Shown here one piece after another: positions 53,498-61,593 of a stretch of 64,000 nt of DNA; position 1 is the first letter of the stretch; each line of letters begins with the position of its first letter. The stretch is from Kaistella sp. 97-N-M2 (GTDB taxonomy: Bacteria > Bacteroidota > Bacteroidia > Flavobacteriales > Weeksellaceae). The stretch lies in the NCBI RefSeq assembly GCF_021513235.1, contig NZ_CP090976.1:1-64000 (forward strand), written 5' to 3'. The notes below the pieces were generated by a model. It had not been told where the DNA came from and did no database searches. It saw nothing but the letters and a program-made list of their open reading frames with translations. The translations under genes were made by a program, and so were the position numbers.

Positions 53498-54073
53498 TTA
53501 TTTTCCAAGCGGAATGTTGTAGCCAATACCTGCACCAATCGCGCCGGCACTATATTTTTGATTAGCAATTTCGCCTTTATCACCTGTGAAGGTTTTTTGA
53601 TATTGAAGGGAGAAGTTCCAGTCTTTGTTATGGTAACCAATTTCAGGTTTGATGTAGAAGCCACCGTCTGGTCTGTCTACTGAAGCGTTTGACGCCACTT
53701 TATCGTCACCCACGATGAAACCGTAACCTAGATCGGTACCTAAATAGAATCCCATTTGTTTCGGATAAACTCTAATTAAAGCGGCTACAGGAACAACACC
53801 AAAATCGTTGTTATTAATGGTTACACCATTGACGTCATTATCTCTTCCGAAGAAGTGGCTGTACCCAGTCGCGATACCCAAACCAAATCCCGGAGTGATC
53901 AGGTTCTGGTAAGAAACGTCCAAACCTAAATTTCCACCTGCATTTTCTGCCGGCACGGCAAAACCACCGTTAATTCCAACCTTAATCATGTTTCTCATGT
54001 CTGCACTTTGTGCACTTGCCAATCCTGCTGTCATTAATCCTAATGCTAGGATTGTTTTCGTCATTGATTTCAT
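53498..54073 (-). CDS. Small outer-membrane beta-barrel protein
   Basis: 191-residue exported protein; signal peptide about residues 1-22 (GLASAQ). The mature part alternates amphipathic strands with glycine and aromatic residues (IKVGINGGFAVPAENAGG, GFGLGIATGYSHFFG, GFYLGTDLGYGFIVG) and closes with AIGAGIGYNIPLGK, the pattern of an eight-stranded OmpX/OmpA-like porin domain. No peptidoglycan-binding domain is attached. Function is unknown. Confidence 0.75.
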   Translation of the reverse strand: MKSMTKTILALGLMTAGLASAQSADMRNMIKVGINGGFAVPAENAGGNLGLDVSYQNLITPGFGLGIATGYSHFFGRDNDVNGVTINNNDFGVVPVAALIRVYPKQMGFYLGTDLGYGFIVGDDKVASNASVDRPDGGFYIKPEIGYHNKDWNFSLQYQKTFTGDKGEIANQKYSAGAIGAGIGYNIPLGK

Positions 54074-54262
54074 AATTTCTAAATTTTTAATTTTACAAGG
54101 GGATTACTTGTCAAAATCGTGCCAAATAAAGCCTAAACTGTCTTTCCACCGGCGACAATAACGATAACTAATTGATTTACAATTGCTAAAAATTAAACAC
54201 GCATTTATATTTTCGGACAGCCAGATGTTGAAAATGTGGCCGAAATTTTACATTTGACCAAA

Positions 54263-54292
54263 AAAAAGTCCCATTTTGCAACGGGACTTTTT
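54263..54292 (-). terminator. Terminator after the rhodanese gene
   Basis: AAAGTCCC and GGGACTTT arms around TTTTGCAA-like loop; A-run left and T-run right. Confidence 0.7.
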
Positions 54293-54307
54293 CGTGTTTG
54301 CGGAAAT

Positions 54308-54595
54308 TTAAATGGTTTCCAAAGCGGTTTTCATATCCTGGTAGCCGCCGCCATTGTAAACATCAACCATACCTTCCGATTTGAAGTAATAGACAGCTTT
54401 TCCACTGCGGTTTCCGCTGCGGCAGAAGAAAATTTTGTTGCCGCTTAAGTTCACAACTTCCTGTTTTCTTTCTTCAAGCTCACCCAGAGGGATGTTCTGC
54501 GCTTCTTCGATATTTCCATCCATTTCGAGTTCCATTGGTTCGCGAACGTCGATCAAATGGTAATTTCCTGCTTTTAATACTTCTTCTATTGTCAT
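54308..54595 (-). CDS. Single-domain rhodanese-like protein
   Basis: 95-residue cytoplasmic protein with one rhodanese domain: HLIDVREPMELEMDGNIEEA and IPLGELEER are the conserved N-terminal motifs and FFCRSGNRSGKA the active-site loop with the persulfide cysteine (about residue 59). CRSGNRS resembles the loops of GlpE/PspE-type sulfurtransferases. The sulfur acceptor is unknown. It is transcribed away from queG. Confidence 0.88.
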   Translation of the reverse strand: MTIEEVLKAGNYHLIDVREPMELEMDGNIEEAQNIPLGELEERKQEVVNLSGNKIFFCRSGNRSGKAVYYFKSEGMVDVYNGGGYQDMKTALETI

Positions 54596-54690
54596 AAAAT
54601 TATTTTTTTAGTTAATTTAAATTGAAAAGTTTTATTCTAAACTTTCACAAACAAGTTTTGGTCTTCGGGATCAAATTTATGAAATAATGT

Positions 54691-54698
54691 TAATTTTG
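54691..54698 (+). promoter_or_regulatory. -7 promoter box of queG
   Basis: TAATTTTG, 11 nt before the ATG at 54710. Confidence 0.4.
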
Positions 54699-54709
54699 CA
54701 AAATCAATA

Positions 54710-55639
54710 ATGAATCCAACCTCCGAAAAACACGCGCGACTTATTAAATCCAAAGCCAAAAAGTTTGGATTTCAAAGCTGTGGCATTTCGAAAGCCGGCT
54801 TTCTGGAAGAAGAAGCGCATTCCCTGGAAAAATGGTTGCGAAGCGATTACCACGGAAAAATGGCCTACATGGAAAATCATTTTGATAAAAGACTGGATCC
54901 CACTTTACTTGTAGAAGGTTCCAAATCGGTCATCTCTTTGTCCTACAATTATTTCCCCGCGGAAAACCTTTCTTCGCTTGAAAACTTTAAAATATCCAAA
55001 TACGCGTACGGCGAAGATTATCATATCGTTATCAAAGATATTTTAGCAGAAATGGTTGCGGAACTAAAAGAAGAAATCGGGGATTTTGAATGCCGTATTT
55101 TTACAGATTCTGCGCCCATTTTAGAACGGAGTTGGGCCAGAAAATCGGGCATCGGCTGGGTGGGAAAAAATGCGAACCTCATCACGAAACAGAACGGTTC
55201 GTTCTACTTTCTGGCCGAAATCATCTGCGATCTCGAACTTCAGGCAGATCTTGCGACGACAGATCATTGCGGTACGTGCACCAAGTGTATCGATGCATGC
55301 CCCACGGATGCCATTGTGTCCGAAAAAGTGATCGATGGCAGCAAATGTATTTCGTATGCGACGATCGAGCTGAAAGAGGAAATCCCGGAAAGTTTTAAAA
55401 ATAAAATGCAGGACTGGATGTTCGGTTGCGACATCTGTCAGGACATTTGTCCCTGGAACCGCTTCTCCGCACCTCATCAGCAGGAAAAATTTAAGCCCAA
55501 TCAGTTTCTGCAAAATTATCAAAAAGAAGACTGGAAAGAAGTAACGCAGGAAGTATTTTCGGAGATCTTTCGAAAGTCGCCGGTGAAGCGGACGAAATTT
55601 GCCGGTTTGCAGAGAAATATTGGTTTTCTGGCGGAATAA
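54710..55639 (+). CDS. queG: Epoxyqueuosine reductase
   Basis: 309-residue cobalamin and iron-sulfur enzyme for the last step of queuosine synthesis in tRNA. The N-terminal half has [24 protein letters not shown] and [28 protein letters not shown] binds substrate, and two 4Fe-4S sites are formed by [16 protein letters not shown] (about residues 184-199) and [14 protein letters not shown] (about 240-253). The length is the short form, without the HEAT-like C-terminal domain of some QueG proteins. The following gap (55640-55943) shows no gene or clear structure. Confidence 0.93.
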   Translation: MNPTSEKHARLIKSKAKKFGFQSCGISKAGFLEEEAHSLEKWLRSDYHGKMAYMENHFDKRLDPTLLVEGSKSVISLSYNYFPAENLSSLENFKISKYAYGEDYHIVIKDILAEMVAELKEEIGDFECRIFTDSAPILERSWARKSGIGWVGKNANLITKQNGSFYFLAEIICDLELQADLATTDHCGTCTKCIDACPTDAIVSEKVIDGSKCISYATIELKEEIPESFKNKMQDWMFGCDICQDICPWNRFSAPHQQEKFKPNQFLQNYQKEDWKEVTQEVFSEIFRKSPVKRTKFAGLQRNIGFLAE

Positions 55640-55943
55640 ATTTAAAAAGAATCATTTCGGAAGAAGAAGAAGAAAAAGACAACCCGAATTTAATTAAAGC
55701 TGGATGGGGGTTTCGGAATTATAATTCGTTTTTTCCTTTGAAGAAAAATAGATTTCAGCGGGAAATCTTTTCTAAGATCAACGTCGTTTTTGATTTCGCT
55801 TCGGCGCCACTTTTACACGAATTTTGAATCTCTTTTGTGATTTCGATTTTTTCGGCATAAGATCTTTGTGTTTTTCCCTACTAAATTTAAGTAATCTTCC
55901 ATAACCGACAAGCCCCTGGCAGAAAAATTCCTAATAATTTTAT

Positions 55944-55951
55944 TACTTTTG
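55944..55951 (+). promoter_or_regulatory. -7 promoter box of the TIGR02117 gene
   Basis: TACTTTTG ending 4 nt before the ATG at 55956; leaderless layout. Confidence 0.45.
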
Positions 55952-55955
55952 AAAA

Positions 55956-56633
55956 ATGAAGAAATTTGGTATTCTCGTTCTCAAAACTCTTGGGACCATT
56001 CTTGGCATCGTGGCTTTATATTTACTGCTTGCCTTTTTTATTCCCTATATTGAGGTGCCGGCGAAACCGGTTCAGGAGCCGAAGACCATCACCGCTTATA
56101 TTCTGACGAACGGCGTCCATACCGATCTCGTGGTCCCCATTAAGTCTGCGGAAATGGACTGGAGCCAACAAATTCCGTTTCAAAATACGCGTTCCCAAAG
56201 AACAGATTTTAAATATTTATCGATCGGCTGGGGCGACAAAGGCTTCTATCTGGATACGCCAACGTGGGCAGATCTGAAAGTATCAACAGCCTTTAAAGCC
56301 GCTTTTTGGCTCAGCGAATCTGCAATGCACTGCACCTTTTACGACACAATGACCGAAGGTGAAGACTGCAAAAAAATCACGCTCACGCACGACCAATACC
56401 TGGCGCTTATCGATTTTATACAAAGTAAATTCGATCTGGACCAAAACGGAAAAACTATGCTGATAAAAACCGACGCAGTTTACAGCAAAAACGATGCCTT
56501 CTATGATGCGAAAGGACGCTACAGCTTTCTGAATACGTGCAATACGTGGGCAAACAACGGTTTAATTGCTGCCGGACAAAAAGCCGCGCTGTGGACGGCA
56601 AGCGATTTTGGTATTTTTCAGCATTACGAATAG
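55956..56633 (+). CDS. TIGR02117/DUF2459 family protein
   Basis: 225-residue protein with one N-terminal membrane segment (about residues 8-30) and a periplasmic domain. Conserved-looking motifs are TNGVHTDLVVP (about 51-61), SIGWGDKGFYLDTP (about 88-101), MHCTFY, and FLNTCNTWANNGL (about 189-201); the Cys/His pattern recalls papain-like (NlpC-type) folds, but this is an inference. The family was named as urease-associated in some genomes; no urease gene is present here. Confidence 0.8.
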   Translation: MKKFGILVLKTLGTILGIVALYLLLAFFIPYIEVPAKPVQEPKTITAYILTNGVHTDLVVPIKSAEMDWSQQIPFQNTRSQRTDFKYLSIGWGDKGFYLDTPTWADLKVSTAFKAAFWLSESAMHCTFYDTMTEGEDCKKITLTHDQYLALIDFIQSKFDLDQNGKTMLIKTDAVYSKNDAFYDAKGRYSFLNTCNTWANNGLIAAGQKAALWTASDFGIFQHYE

Positions 56634-56721
56634 CTTTATTTCGAAGCATAGTTCCGCGCGTTATTCCAGGTCAACACGCAGAATTTTTTCTCGCCGCGGA
56701 AATTTTAAATAAATAAAAATA

Positions 56722-57810
56722 ATGATGAGATTACTATTACTTATACTCAACCTGACTTTTCTAATCCCATCTTTTGCCGACGGGCAATCTTTAAACCCAA
56801 AAACCGACAGCTTAAGGGTTGGAATTGCCGGGACCGCGCCCTTCGTTTTCTTTGAAGAAGGAAATCCCGAGCCGCAGGGAATTTCGCCGACCATCTGGAA
56901 TGAACTTGCCCAAAACTTGAAATGGGATTTCACCTATCAAAAATACAATACCGTTAATTTAGCGTTGGACGCTTTGAAAAAAGGCGAAGTGGATATGGTT
57001 GCCGGACCCGTTACGATTAATTCGCAGCGCCTGGAAAGTTTTAAATTTTCGCAGCCTTTTTACCAGTCAAGTCTCGCTATCGCCTACAAAAAAGGCGAAT
57101 TCAGTTTTTGGAATGTGATCAAACTTTTGTTCAGTTTTAAACTGTTGATCGCGATTGGCGTTTTTCTCATCATTCTTACGATCGTCGGCACGCTGCTCTG
57201 GCTTGCGGAACGGAAAGAATCTCCGGAACAGTTTTCCCACGAACCCGCAAAAGGAATTGGAACGGGCATGTGGCTGGCCATTGTAACGATGAGTACGACG
57301 GGTTATGGCGACAAAGCACCGATCACGCTCATGGGACGGATTATCGCGGGAACGTGGATGATCGTTTCTATTATCTCCGCTACTTCAATGGTGGCGGGAA
57401 TTGCAAGTGTTTTAACCTTTACAAATTTTCAGGCGGTAGATATTCAAAGCATCGAGCAGCTGAACGGTAAGAAAGTGGCGACAGTTTCGGGTTCGCCTTC
57501 CGTGTCGTTTTTAAAAGAATATAAGATGAAAATTAAATCCGTTGAAAACTTAAATGAGGCAGTCCGACTCCTTAATAGCAAACAGGTTGATGCCATCGTG
57601 TACGACCGTCCGCAATTGATGTATTATATTAAAACCCACGAAAAAGAAGATATTCAGCTCGCGGCGGCCGAATATTACAAACAGGGTTACGGATTTGTTT
57701 TTCCGAAAGAAAGCACTTTAACGTATGATGTTAACCGCAAATTGCTGGAACTTGCCGAAGAGGGAGAAACCGCCGAGATTATGGAGCGCTATTTGGGCAA
57801 AGAAAATTAA
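56722..57810 (+). CDS. Ligand-gated potassium channel, GluR0-like
   Basis: 362-residue protein combining a periplasmic amino-acid-binding (SBP_bac_3) domain with an ion-channel pore. After a signal peptide (to about residue 20) comes binding lobe 1 (LRVGIAGTAPFVFFEEGNPE, then QGISPTIWNELAQ), a membrane helix (about 140-162), a pore loop with filter MSTTGYGDKAP (about 191-201), a second helix (about 205-230), and binding lobe 2 (KVATVSGSPSVSFLKE... to about 355). This S1-TM-pore-TM-S2 order is that of GluR0, the prokaryotic ancestor-like relative of ionotropic glutamate receptors. The TTGYGD filter predicts potassium selectivity. The ligand is not known. Confidence 0.85.
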   Translation: MMRLLLLILNLTFLIPSFADGQSLNPKTDSLRVGIAGTAPFVFFEEGNPEPQGISPTIWNELAQNLKWDFTYQKYNTVNLALDALKKGEVDMVAGPVTINSQRLESFKFSQPFYQSSLAIAYKKGEFSFWNVIKLLFSFKLLIAIGVFLIILTIVGTLLWLAERKESPEQFSHEPAKGIGTGMWLAIVTMSTTGYGDKAPITLMGRIIAGTWMIVSIISATSMVAGIASVLTFTNFQAVDIQSIEQLNGKKVATVSGSPSVSFLKEYKMKIKSVENLNEAVRLLNSKQVDAIVYDRPQLMYYIKTHEKEDIQLAAAEYYKQGYGFVFPKESTLTYDVNRKLLELAEEGETAEIMERYLGKEN

Positions 57811-58107
57811 GTGATACTAACGCAGTAAAAACTTCTGTTTTCGATTCTGAAAAATAAATAAATATATCCCAATTTTTTTTGATTGGCTCGCCAAAAAATG
57901 GACATTTTCTTTTTAATGAATATCATCCCAGCGTCTGCATTGGCAGCAAATCGAGGTAATTATGATTTACGTTTCAGCAGAAGATCGCACAAAAAAACCT
58001 CTGTCGTTAAACAGAGGTTTTGTACCCGGTGCCGAAGTATTTTTAAACAAAATATTGACTGATTATTAATAAGTTAGCATTTCATTGTGTCATAGTTGTG
58101 TCTGGAT
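57811..58107. other. Intergenic boundary between chromosome and phage-like region
   Basis: A 297-bp gap with no credible gene. It holds a strong minus-strand terminator (57991-58020) directly followed by TGTACCCGGTGCCGAAG (58021-58037). Left of it the genes are ordinary chromosomal ones, right of it phage-like, so an attachment site could lie here. Confidence 0.4.
57991..58020 (-). terminator. Minus-strand terminator at the element boundary
   Basis: Perfect 10-bp stem AAACCTCTGT/ACAGAGGTTT with loop CGTTAA; seven T follow on the minus strand. It could end the repressor transcript from 58108, or the transcript of a gene whose 3' end is the adjacent TACCCGGTGCC text. Confidence 0.75.
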
Positions 58108-58410
58108 TCAAAAATATTTATCCAAAACCGCTTCCACTTCTTTTAAAATTTCCTGTTTAACGTTACCAGATTGCCCATATTTTACAGCCGGTTCTGCAAT
58201 AATACTGCTTACTCGTCCGGGCTTTAGGAGTAAATTAAGATCAATCTCCGGGTTTCTTTCGGCCAGCCACAAAACAAAGTCCAATGCGGCCTTCTTTTTC
58301 TTCAGCAATTGAGAAATCGATTGTGGTGTCGTTCCTCGTTCTTTCGCGATATCAGTATAACTGATACCCTTTTCGGTTAGAAATTGCGAAATTTTCTCAT
58401 TGGTAGTCAT
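58108..58410 (-). CDS. Phage-type XRE repressor
   Basis: 100-residue protein with an N-terminal helix-turn-helix (KISQFLTEKGISYTDIAKER, then TTPQSISQLLKKKKAALDFV; residues 5-45) of the Cro/CI type, then WLAERNPEIDLNLLLKPGR, the phrase that follows the HTH in many Bacteroidetes phage repressors, and a helical tail. It lacks a cleavage (S24) domain. It faces away from the rightward operon across a 93-bp gap that contains a promoter for the rightward genes, the layout of a lysogeny switch. Confidence 0.75.
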   Translation of the reverse strand: MTTNEKISQFLTEKGISYTDIAKERGTTPQSISQLLKKKKAALDFVLWLAERNPEIDLNLLLKPGRVSSIIAEPAVKYGQSGNVKQEILKEVEAVLDKYF

Positions 58411-58470
58411 TGAGTTACGTTTTTTTGTGAATAATTTTTAAACCAATTGATTTAAATTTAAACTATTTGG

Positions 58471-58484
58471 TTTACTTTTGTATT
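58471..58484 (+). promoter_or_regulatory. Rightward phage promoter with palindrome
   Basis: TTTAC-TTTT-GTATT contains the -7 box TACTTTTG (58473-58480) in front of the ATG at 58504; a TTG lies at 58447 with a 23-bp spacer. The form is the same as the terC and HTH-regulator sites near 19.5 and 20.8 kb. Confidence 0.5.
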
Positions 58485-58503
58485 ACGCAATAGATGTATT
58501 ACG

Positions 58504-58749
58504 ATGACAAAATTACAAAAGATTAAAGTTCCTGAGAATATTCATTTGAATATTCATAAAACATTTGATTTTATCGACGAACATTTGCCCGAAAAATACT
58601 CGCGGCAAGTATGGAATCTTCTGCCTGACAGTGCGAAGGTTGATCTCGCTTACATCCGCACCGTAAAAAAAGACAGAATAAAAAACGCGCTCATTATGAA
58701 TGCCCTCTACCGAGTTGCGCAATGGAATAAAATGCAATCAAACCTTTAA
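58504..58749 (+). CDS. Small hypothetical protein of the phage-like operon
   Basis: 81-residue basic protein, not recognised. It is predicted helical, with IHKTFDFIDEHLPEKYSRQV and AYIRTVKKDRIKNALIMNAL; no cysteines, signal peptide or membrane segment. It is the first gene of the rightward operon opposite the repressor, the position where phages place activators, Cro-like or host-takeover proteins. No function can be given. Confidence 0.65.
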   Translation: MTKLQKIKVPENIHLNIHKTFDFIDEHLPEKYSRQVWNLLPDSAKVDLAYIRTVKKDRIKNALIMNALYRVAQWNKMQSNL

Positions 58750-58759
58750 AAATAAACCT

Positions 58760-59302
58760 ATGACAAGAATTTATCCCGGAATGCTCGACAGCTCCATCGA
58801 GTATTTTAACAGCGGCCACGAAGTAATGATGATCCAAAATGGCACCGTAAAAAATTTTAATGACGTGCCGAACCATCCGGAACTCGCGAAAATTATCGCC
58901 GAAGAAAATGATCTCAACGAAATTATGCAGCAGTGGTTCGGTGACAATGAATTTATGAAACAAAAGACCCTGGCAAAATGCCGCTTCGGTGCCTTAAACT
59001 TCTTTGCGGACATCAATGAGGACGAAGTCACGCCGGATCATTTAACCTGCCCTTTTCGCGGCAAATGCAGCGGCGAAAATATTATCTGTAAACCTGTGCA
59101 AATTAACGGGGAAACCGTAACGCTGGAAGAAATTACCATTTTAAAAGAAGTCTGCGGCGATGACACCAACACCAATATTGCAAAGAAATTGGGGTATGCA
59201 CAGGGAACCTTCAATGTAAAAAAATCGAATCTCTACGACAGGTTGGGATTTAATACAAAACAACACGCCGTACTCACACTATTGTTTGAGGGCCTGCTGT
59301 GA
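58760..59302 (+). CDS. LuxR-type HTH regulator with a cysteine cluster
   Basis: 180-residue protein. The C-terminal 60 residues are a LuxR/GerE-like helix-turn-helix (TLEEITILKEVCGDDTNTNI, then AKKLGYAQGTFNVKKSNLYD, RLGFNTKQHAV). The middle has four cysteines in KCRFGALNF...TCPFRGKCSGENIICKP (about residues 74-113), which may hold a metal or Fe-S cluster. The N-terminal part (SIEYFNSGHEVMMIQNGTVK) is unrecognised. I start at the ATG at 58760; a longer frame would overlap the previous gene. It likely controls the element's later genes. Confidence 0.75.
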   Translation: MTRIYPGMLDSSIEYFNSGHEVMMIQNGTVKNFNDVPNHPELAKIIAEENDLNEIMQQWFGDNEFMKQKTLAKCRFGALNFFADINEDEVTPDHLTCPFRGKCSGENIICKPVQINGETVTLEEITILKEVCGDDTNTNIAKKLGYAQGTFNVKKSNLYDRLGFNTKQHAVLTLLFEGLL

Positions 59303-59316
59303 TCTTTCTTTTTAAC

Positions 59317-59351
59317 CCGGCGCGTCGAGTTTGAGACGGCGCGCCCTTTTA
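59317..59351 (+). terminator. Terminator-like GC hairpin after the LuxR-type gene
   Basis: GGCGCGTC and GACGGCGCGCC pair with a small bulge around GAGTTTGA, followed by TTTT. Confidence 0.55.
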
Positions 59352-59378
59352 CTGAACACAAATTCTATATATAGAAGT

Positions 59379-59403
59379 CCCCGACCGGTTTTCGCCGGCG
59401 GGG
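59379..59403 (+). promoter_or_regulatory. GC-rich hairpin before the methyltransferase gene
   Basis: CCCCG-A-CCGG and CCGG-CGGGG pair with one bulged A around TTTTCG. It lies 35 nt before the methyltransferase ATG and may be a leader structure or terminator. The adjoining GGGGTTCGAACC looks like a tRNA T-loop but no tRNA can be folded around it. Confidence 0.4.
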
Positions 59404-59438
59404 TTCGAACCAAAAAAAATTAAAAAAGCTTTTTAAGA

Positions 59439-61583
59439 ATGAACCGAACATTTATAAAAATATCTGCACTTGCAATTTCCCTACTTTATGTTGATCTGTT
59501 TTGCGGCGCGGGCGGTACATCTACTGGTGTCGAAACCGCGAAAATCCACGGGGAAAAATGCGCAAAAGTGATTGCCTGTGTAAATCACGATGCAAATGCA
59601 ATTGCATCGCACGCCGAAAACCATCCGGAATCATTACACTTCACTGAAGACATCCGCACGCTAGATCTTACAGAACTGTTTACTTACGTAAAGAAAATGC
59701 GAAAACAATATCCATTCGCGAAATTGGTTCTTTGGGCTTCTTTGGAATGTACCAACTTTTCAAAAGCAAAAGGAGGTTTGGCGCGGGACGGTGATTCCAG
59801 AACGCTCGCTGAACATTTAGACCGCTATATTATTGCCATCAATCCGGACTCAGTTCAAATCGAGAATGTTGAAGAGTTTATGAGCTGGGGTGATTTATGC
59901 GAAAAGGGAAAACCAGTAAGTCGCGACAAAGGGCGGTCGTACGTTAGGTGGGTTGATCATATAAAAACTTTTGGTTACAATTACGATTACAGAATTTTGA
60001 ACTCAGCTGATTTTGGTGCGCTTACCTCAAGAAAAAGATTCTTTGCTCAATTTAATAAATCTGAATTCCCGATCGTTTGGCCAGAGCCAACCCACACGAA
60101 AAATCCTGTATCTGGATTGTTTGAAAGTCTTGAAAAATGGAGACCTGTTAAAGAGGTCTTGGATTTTGAGGATGAAGGCAATTCTATTTTCGGAAGAAAA
60201 AAACCTTTGGTTGAGGCTTCACTCGATCGCATTTGGCACGGGCTTGTGAAGTTTGTAGCAGGCGGTAAAATAAAATACGAACAGGATCAAAGCTTTTATA
60301 CTGATCTAAGTGAAGCGTCACTTGGCCGCATAACAAATGGGGTTGAAAAATGGCTCTTAAAGTATAACAGCAAGTCACAGTCGGGAGTACACATTCCTCC
60401 AGGAGTAGATGATCCCTGTCCAACTGTTTCTTGTCAGGGTCGTTTAGGTATTATTAGTGCGAAGTTTCTTACTCAATATAATTCCGGAAGTCCAGAGCAC
60501 CGGGTTAAAAGCGTAGATGAAACTTGCAATGCAATCACGACTAATAACAGGTTTGCCAAAGTAGAATGTAATTTTCTTTCGAAATACTTTTCTGGCAGAC
60601 CTGAACATAAAAATATTACTGTAGACGGGCCATGCGGAACTGTAAAGACCAAAGACTCTCATGCGCTCATACAGCCAAAATTCTTATCCGCTTATTATGG
60701 GAATGGCTTCACTTCATCTGTGGAGGATCCTTCACCAACTGTAACTACAGGTGATAGATTTTCCTTAATTCATACGAAGTTCTTAGCTTCCTACAACTAC
60801 AGAGATGAACCGAAAAACTTAAATCAGCCGTGTCCAACTATTCTAACTAAAGATCGGTTTTCGCTGATTAGTTCCACTTTCATTGATCAGCAGTTTGGCA
60901 GAAGTAAACCAGCGTCAGTTGATACTCCGTTAGGAGCCGTCACAACCAATCCAAAATACGCGAAAGTTCAAACCTTCATCATGAACCAGTATTCAGGAGG
61001 TGGTCAGACATCCGATGTAAACGGGCCGGCTCCAACTATTTTGGGCACTCCAAAACAGAATCTGATCACGTGCGAAAACTGGGTAATGAATACCAACTTC
61101 AATAATGTTGGAAACAGCATTGACGAACCGGCGCCTACGATTACAGCAAACCGCATATGGCATTACCTGATGGACGCGCAATACAGTCGTGTTGGAAACA
61201 GCCTCGATCAGCCTTGCTTTACGTTGATTGCCAGAATGGACAAAACCCCGCCATATCTCGTGGAAATCACCCAAGACGGAAATTTACCTTCTTTCATTAA
61301 AATAGACGGAAATGTAATCATCTATGAGATTTACGAAGATGATTCGCCGATGCTGAAAAAAATTAAGGAGTTCATGGCGCATTACGGATTGGTGGACATT
61401 AAAATGCGCATGCTGAAAATTCCAGAATTAAAACAGATCATGGGATTCCCAATAGATTATGTTTTGATCGGAACCCAGGCGGACCAGAAGAAGTTTATTG
61501 GAAACGCGGTTGAAGTTACAATGGCGCGAAAGATATGCGAAGCCACAGCAAATAAACTATTTGAAATCAGATTAGCAGCATAA
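59439..61583 (+). CDS. Phage-encoded cytosine-C5 DNA methyltransferase with repeat-built central region
   Basis: 714-residue enzyme that transfers methyl from SAM to cytosine C5. Motif I is YVDLFCGAGGTSTG (about residues 17-30), motif IV is ECTNFSKAKGG in place of the usual PCQxFS (catalytic Cys about 103), motif VI QIENVEEF (about 139-146), motif VIII TSRKRFF, and motif X KFIGNAVEVTMARKI near the end. Between VIII and X, about residues 304-607 form about nine degenerate repeats of 33-36 residues with a core like KFLxxY...SVDxPxPTxTTxDRFxLI. Typical C5 enzymes have 320-450 residues; the excess is these repeats. No restriction partner is adjacent, so it may protect the element's DNA. Confidence 0.88.
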   Translation: MNRTFIKISALAISLLYVDLFCGAGGTSTGVETAKIHGEKCAKVIACVNHDANAIASHAENHPESLHFTEDIRTLDLTELFTYVKKMRKQYPFAKLVLWASLECTNFSKAKGGLARDGDSRTLAEHLDRYIIAINPDSVQIENVEEFMSWGDLCEKGKPVSRDKGRSYVRWVDHIKTFGYNYDYRILNSADFGALTSRKRFFAQFNKSEFPIVWPEPTHTKNPVSGLFESLEKWRPVKEVLDFEDEGNSIFGRKKPLVEASLDRIWHGLVKFVAGGKIKYEQDQSFYTDLSEASLGRITNGVEKWLLKYNSKSQSGVHIPPGVDDPCPTVSCQGRLGIISAKFLTQYNSGSPEHRVKSVDETCNAITTNNRFAKVECNFLSKYFSGRPEHKNITVDGPCGTVKTKDSHALIQPKFLSAYYGNGFTSSVEDPSPTVTTGDRFSLIHTKFLASYNYRDEPKNLNQPCPTILTKDRFSLISSTFIDQQFGRSKPASVDTPLGAVTTNPKYAKVQTFIMNQYSGGGQTSDVNGPAPTILGTPKQNLITCENWVMNTNFNNVGNSIDEPAPTITANRIWHYLMDAQYSRVGNSLDQPCFTLIARMDKTPPYLVEITQDGNLPSFIKIDGNVIIYEIYEDDSPMLKKIKEFMAHYGLVDIKMRMLKIPELKQIMGFPIDYVLIGTQADQKKFIGNAVEVTMARKICEATANKLFEIRLAA
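60350..61261 (+). repeat. Coding repeats within the methyltransferase gene
   Basis: About nine protein-level repeats. The clearest units start KFLTQYNSG, NFLSKYFSG, KFLSAYYGNG, KFLASYNYRD, TFIDQQFGRS and FIMNQYSGGG; each ends in a phrase like PSPTVTTGDRFSLI or PCPTILTKDRFSLI. They are diverged at DNA level. Confidence 0.75.
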
Positions 61584-61593
61584 AAATAACGTC

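Noticed and set aside
55640..55943. 304-bp gap after queG inspected for a small gene or RNA
   Set aside because: Purine-rich and AT-rich text with no conserved motif, hairpin or coding frame that I can support.
59395..59412. GGGGTTCGAACC resembling a tRNA T-arm
   Set aside because: No acceptor, D or anticodon arms can be found around it; it is part of a GC-rich hairpin region.
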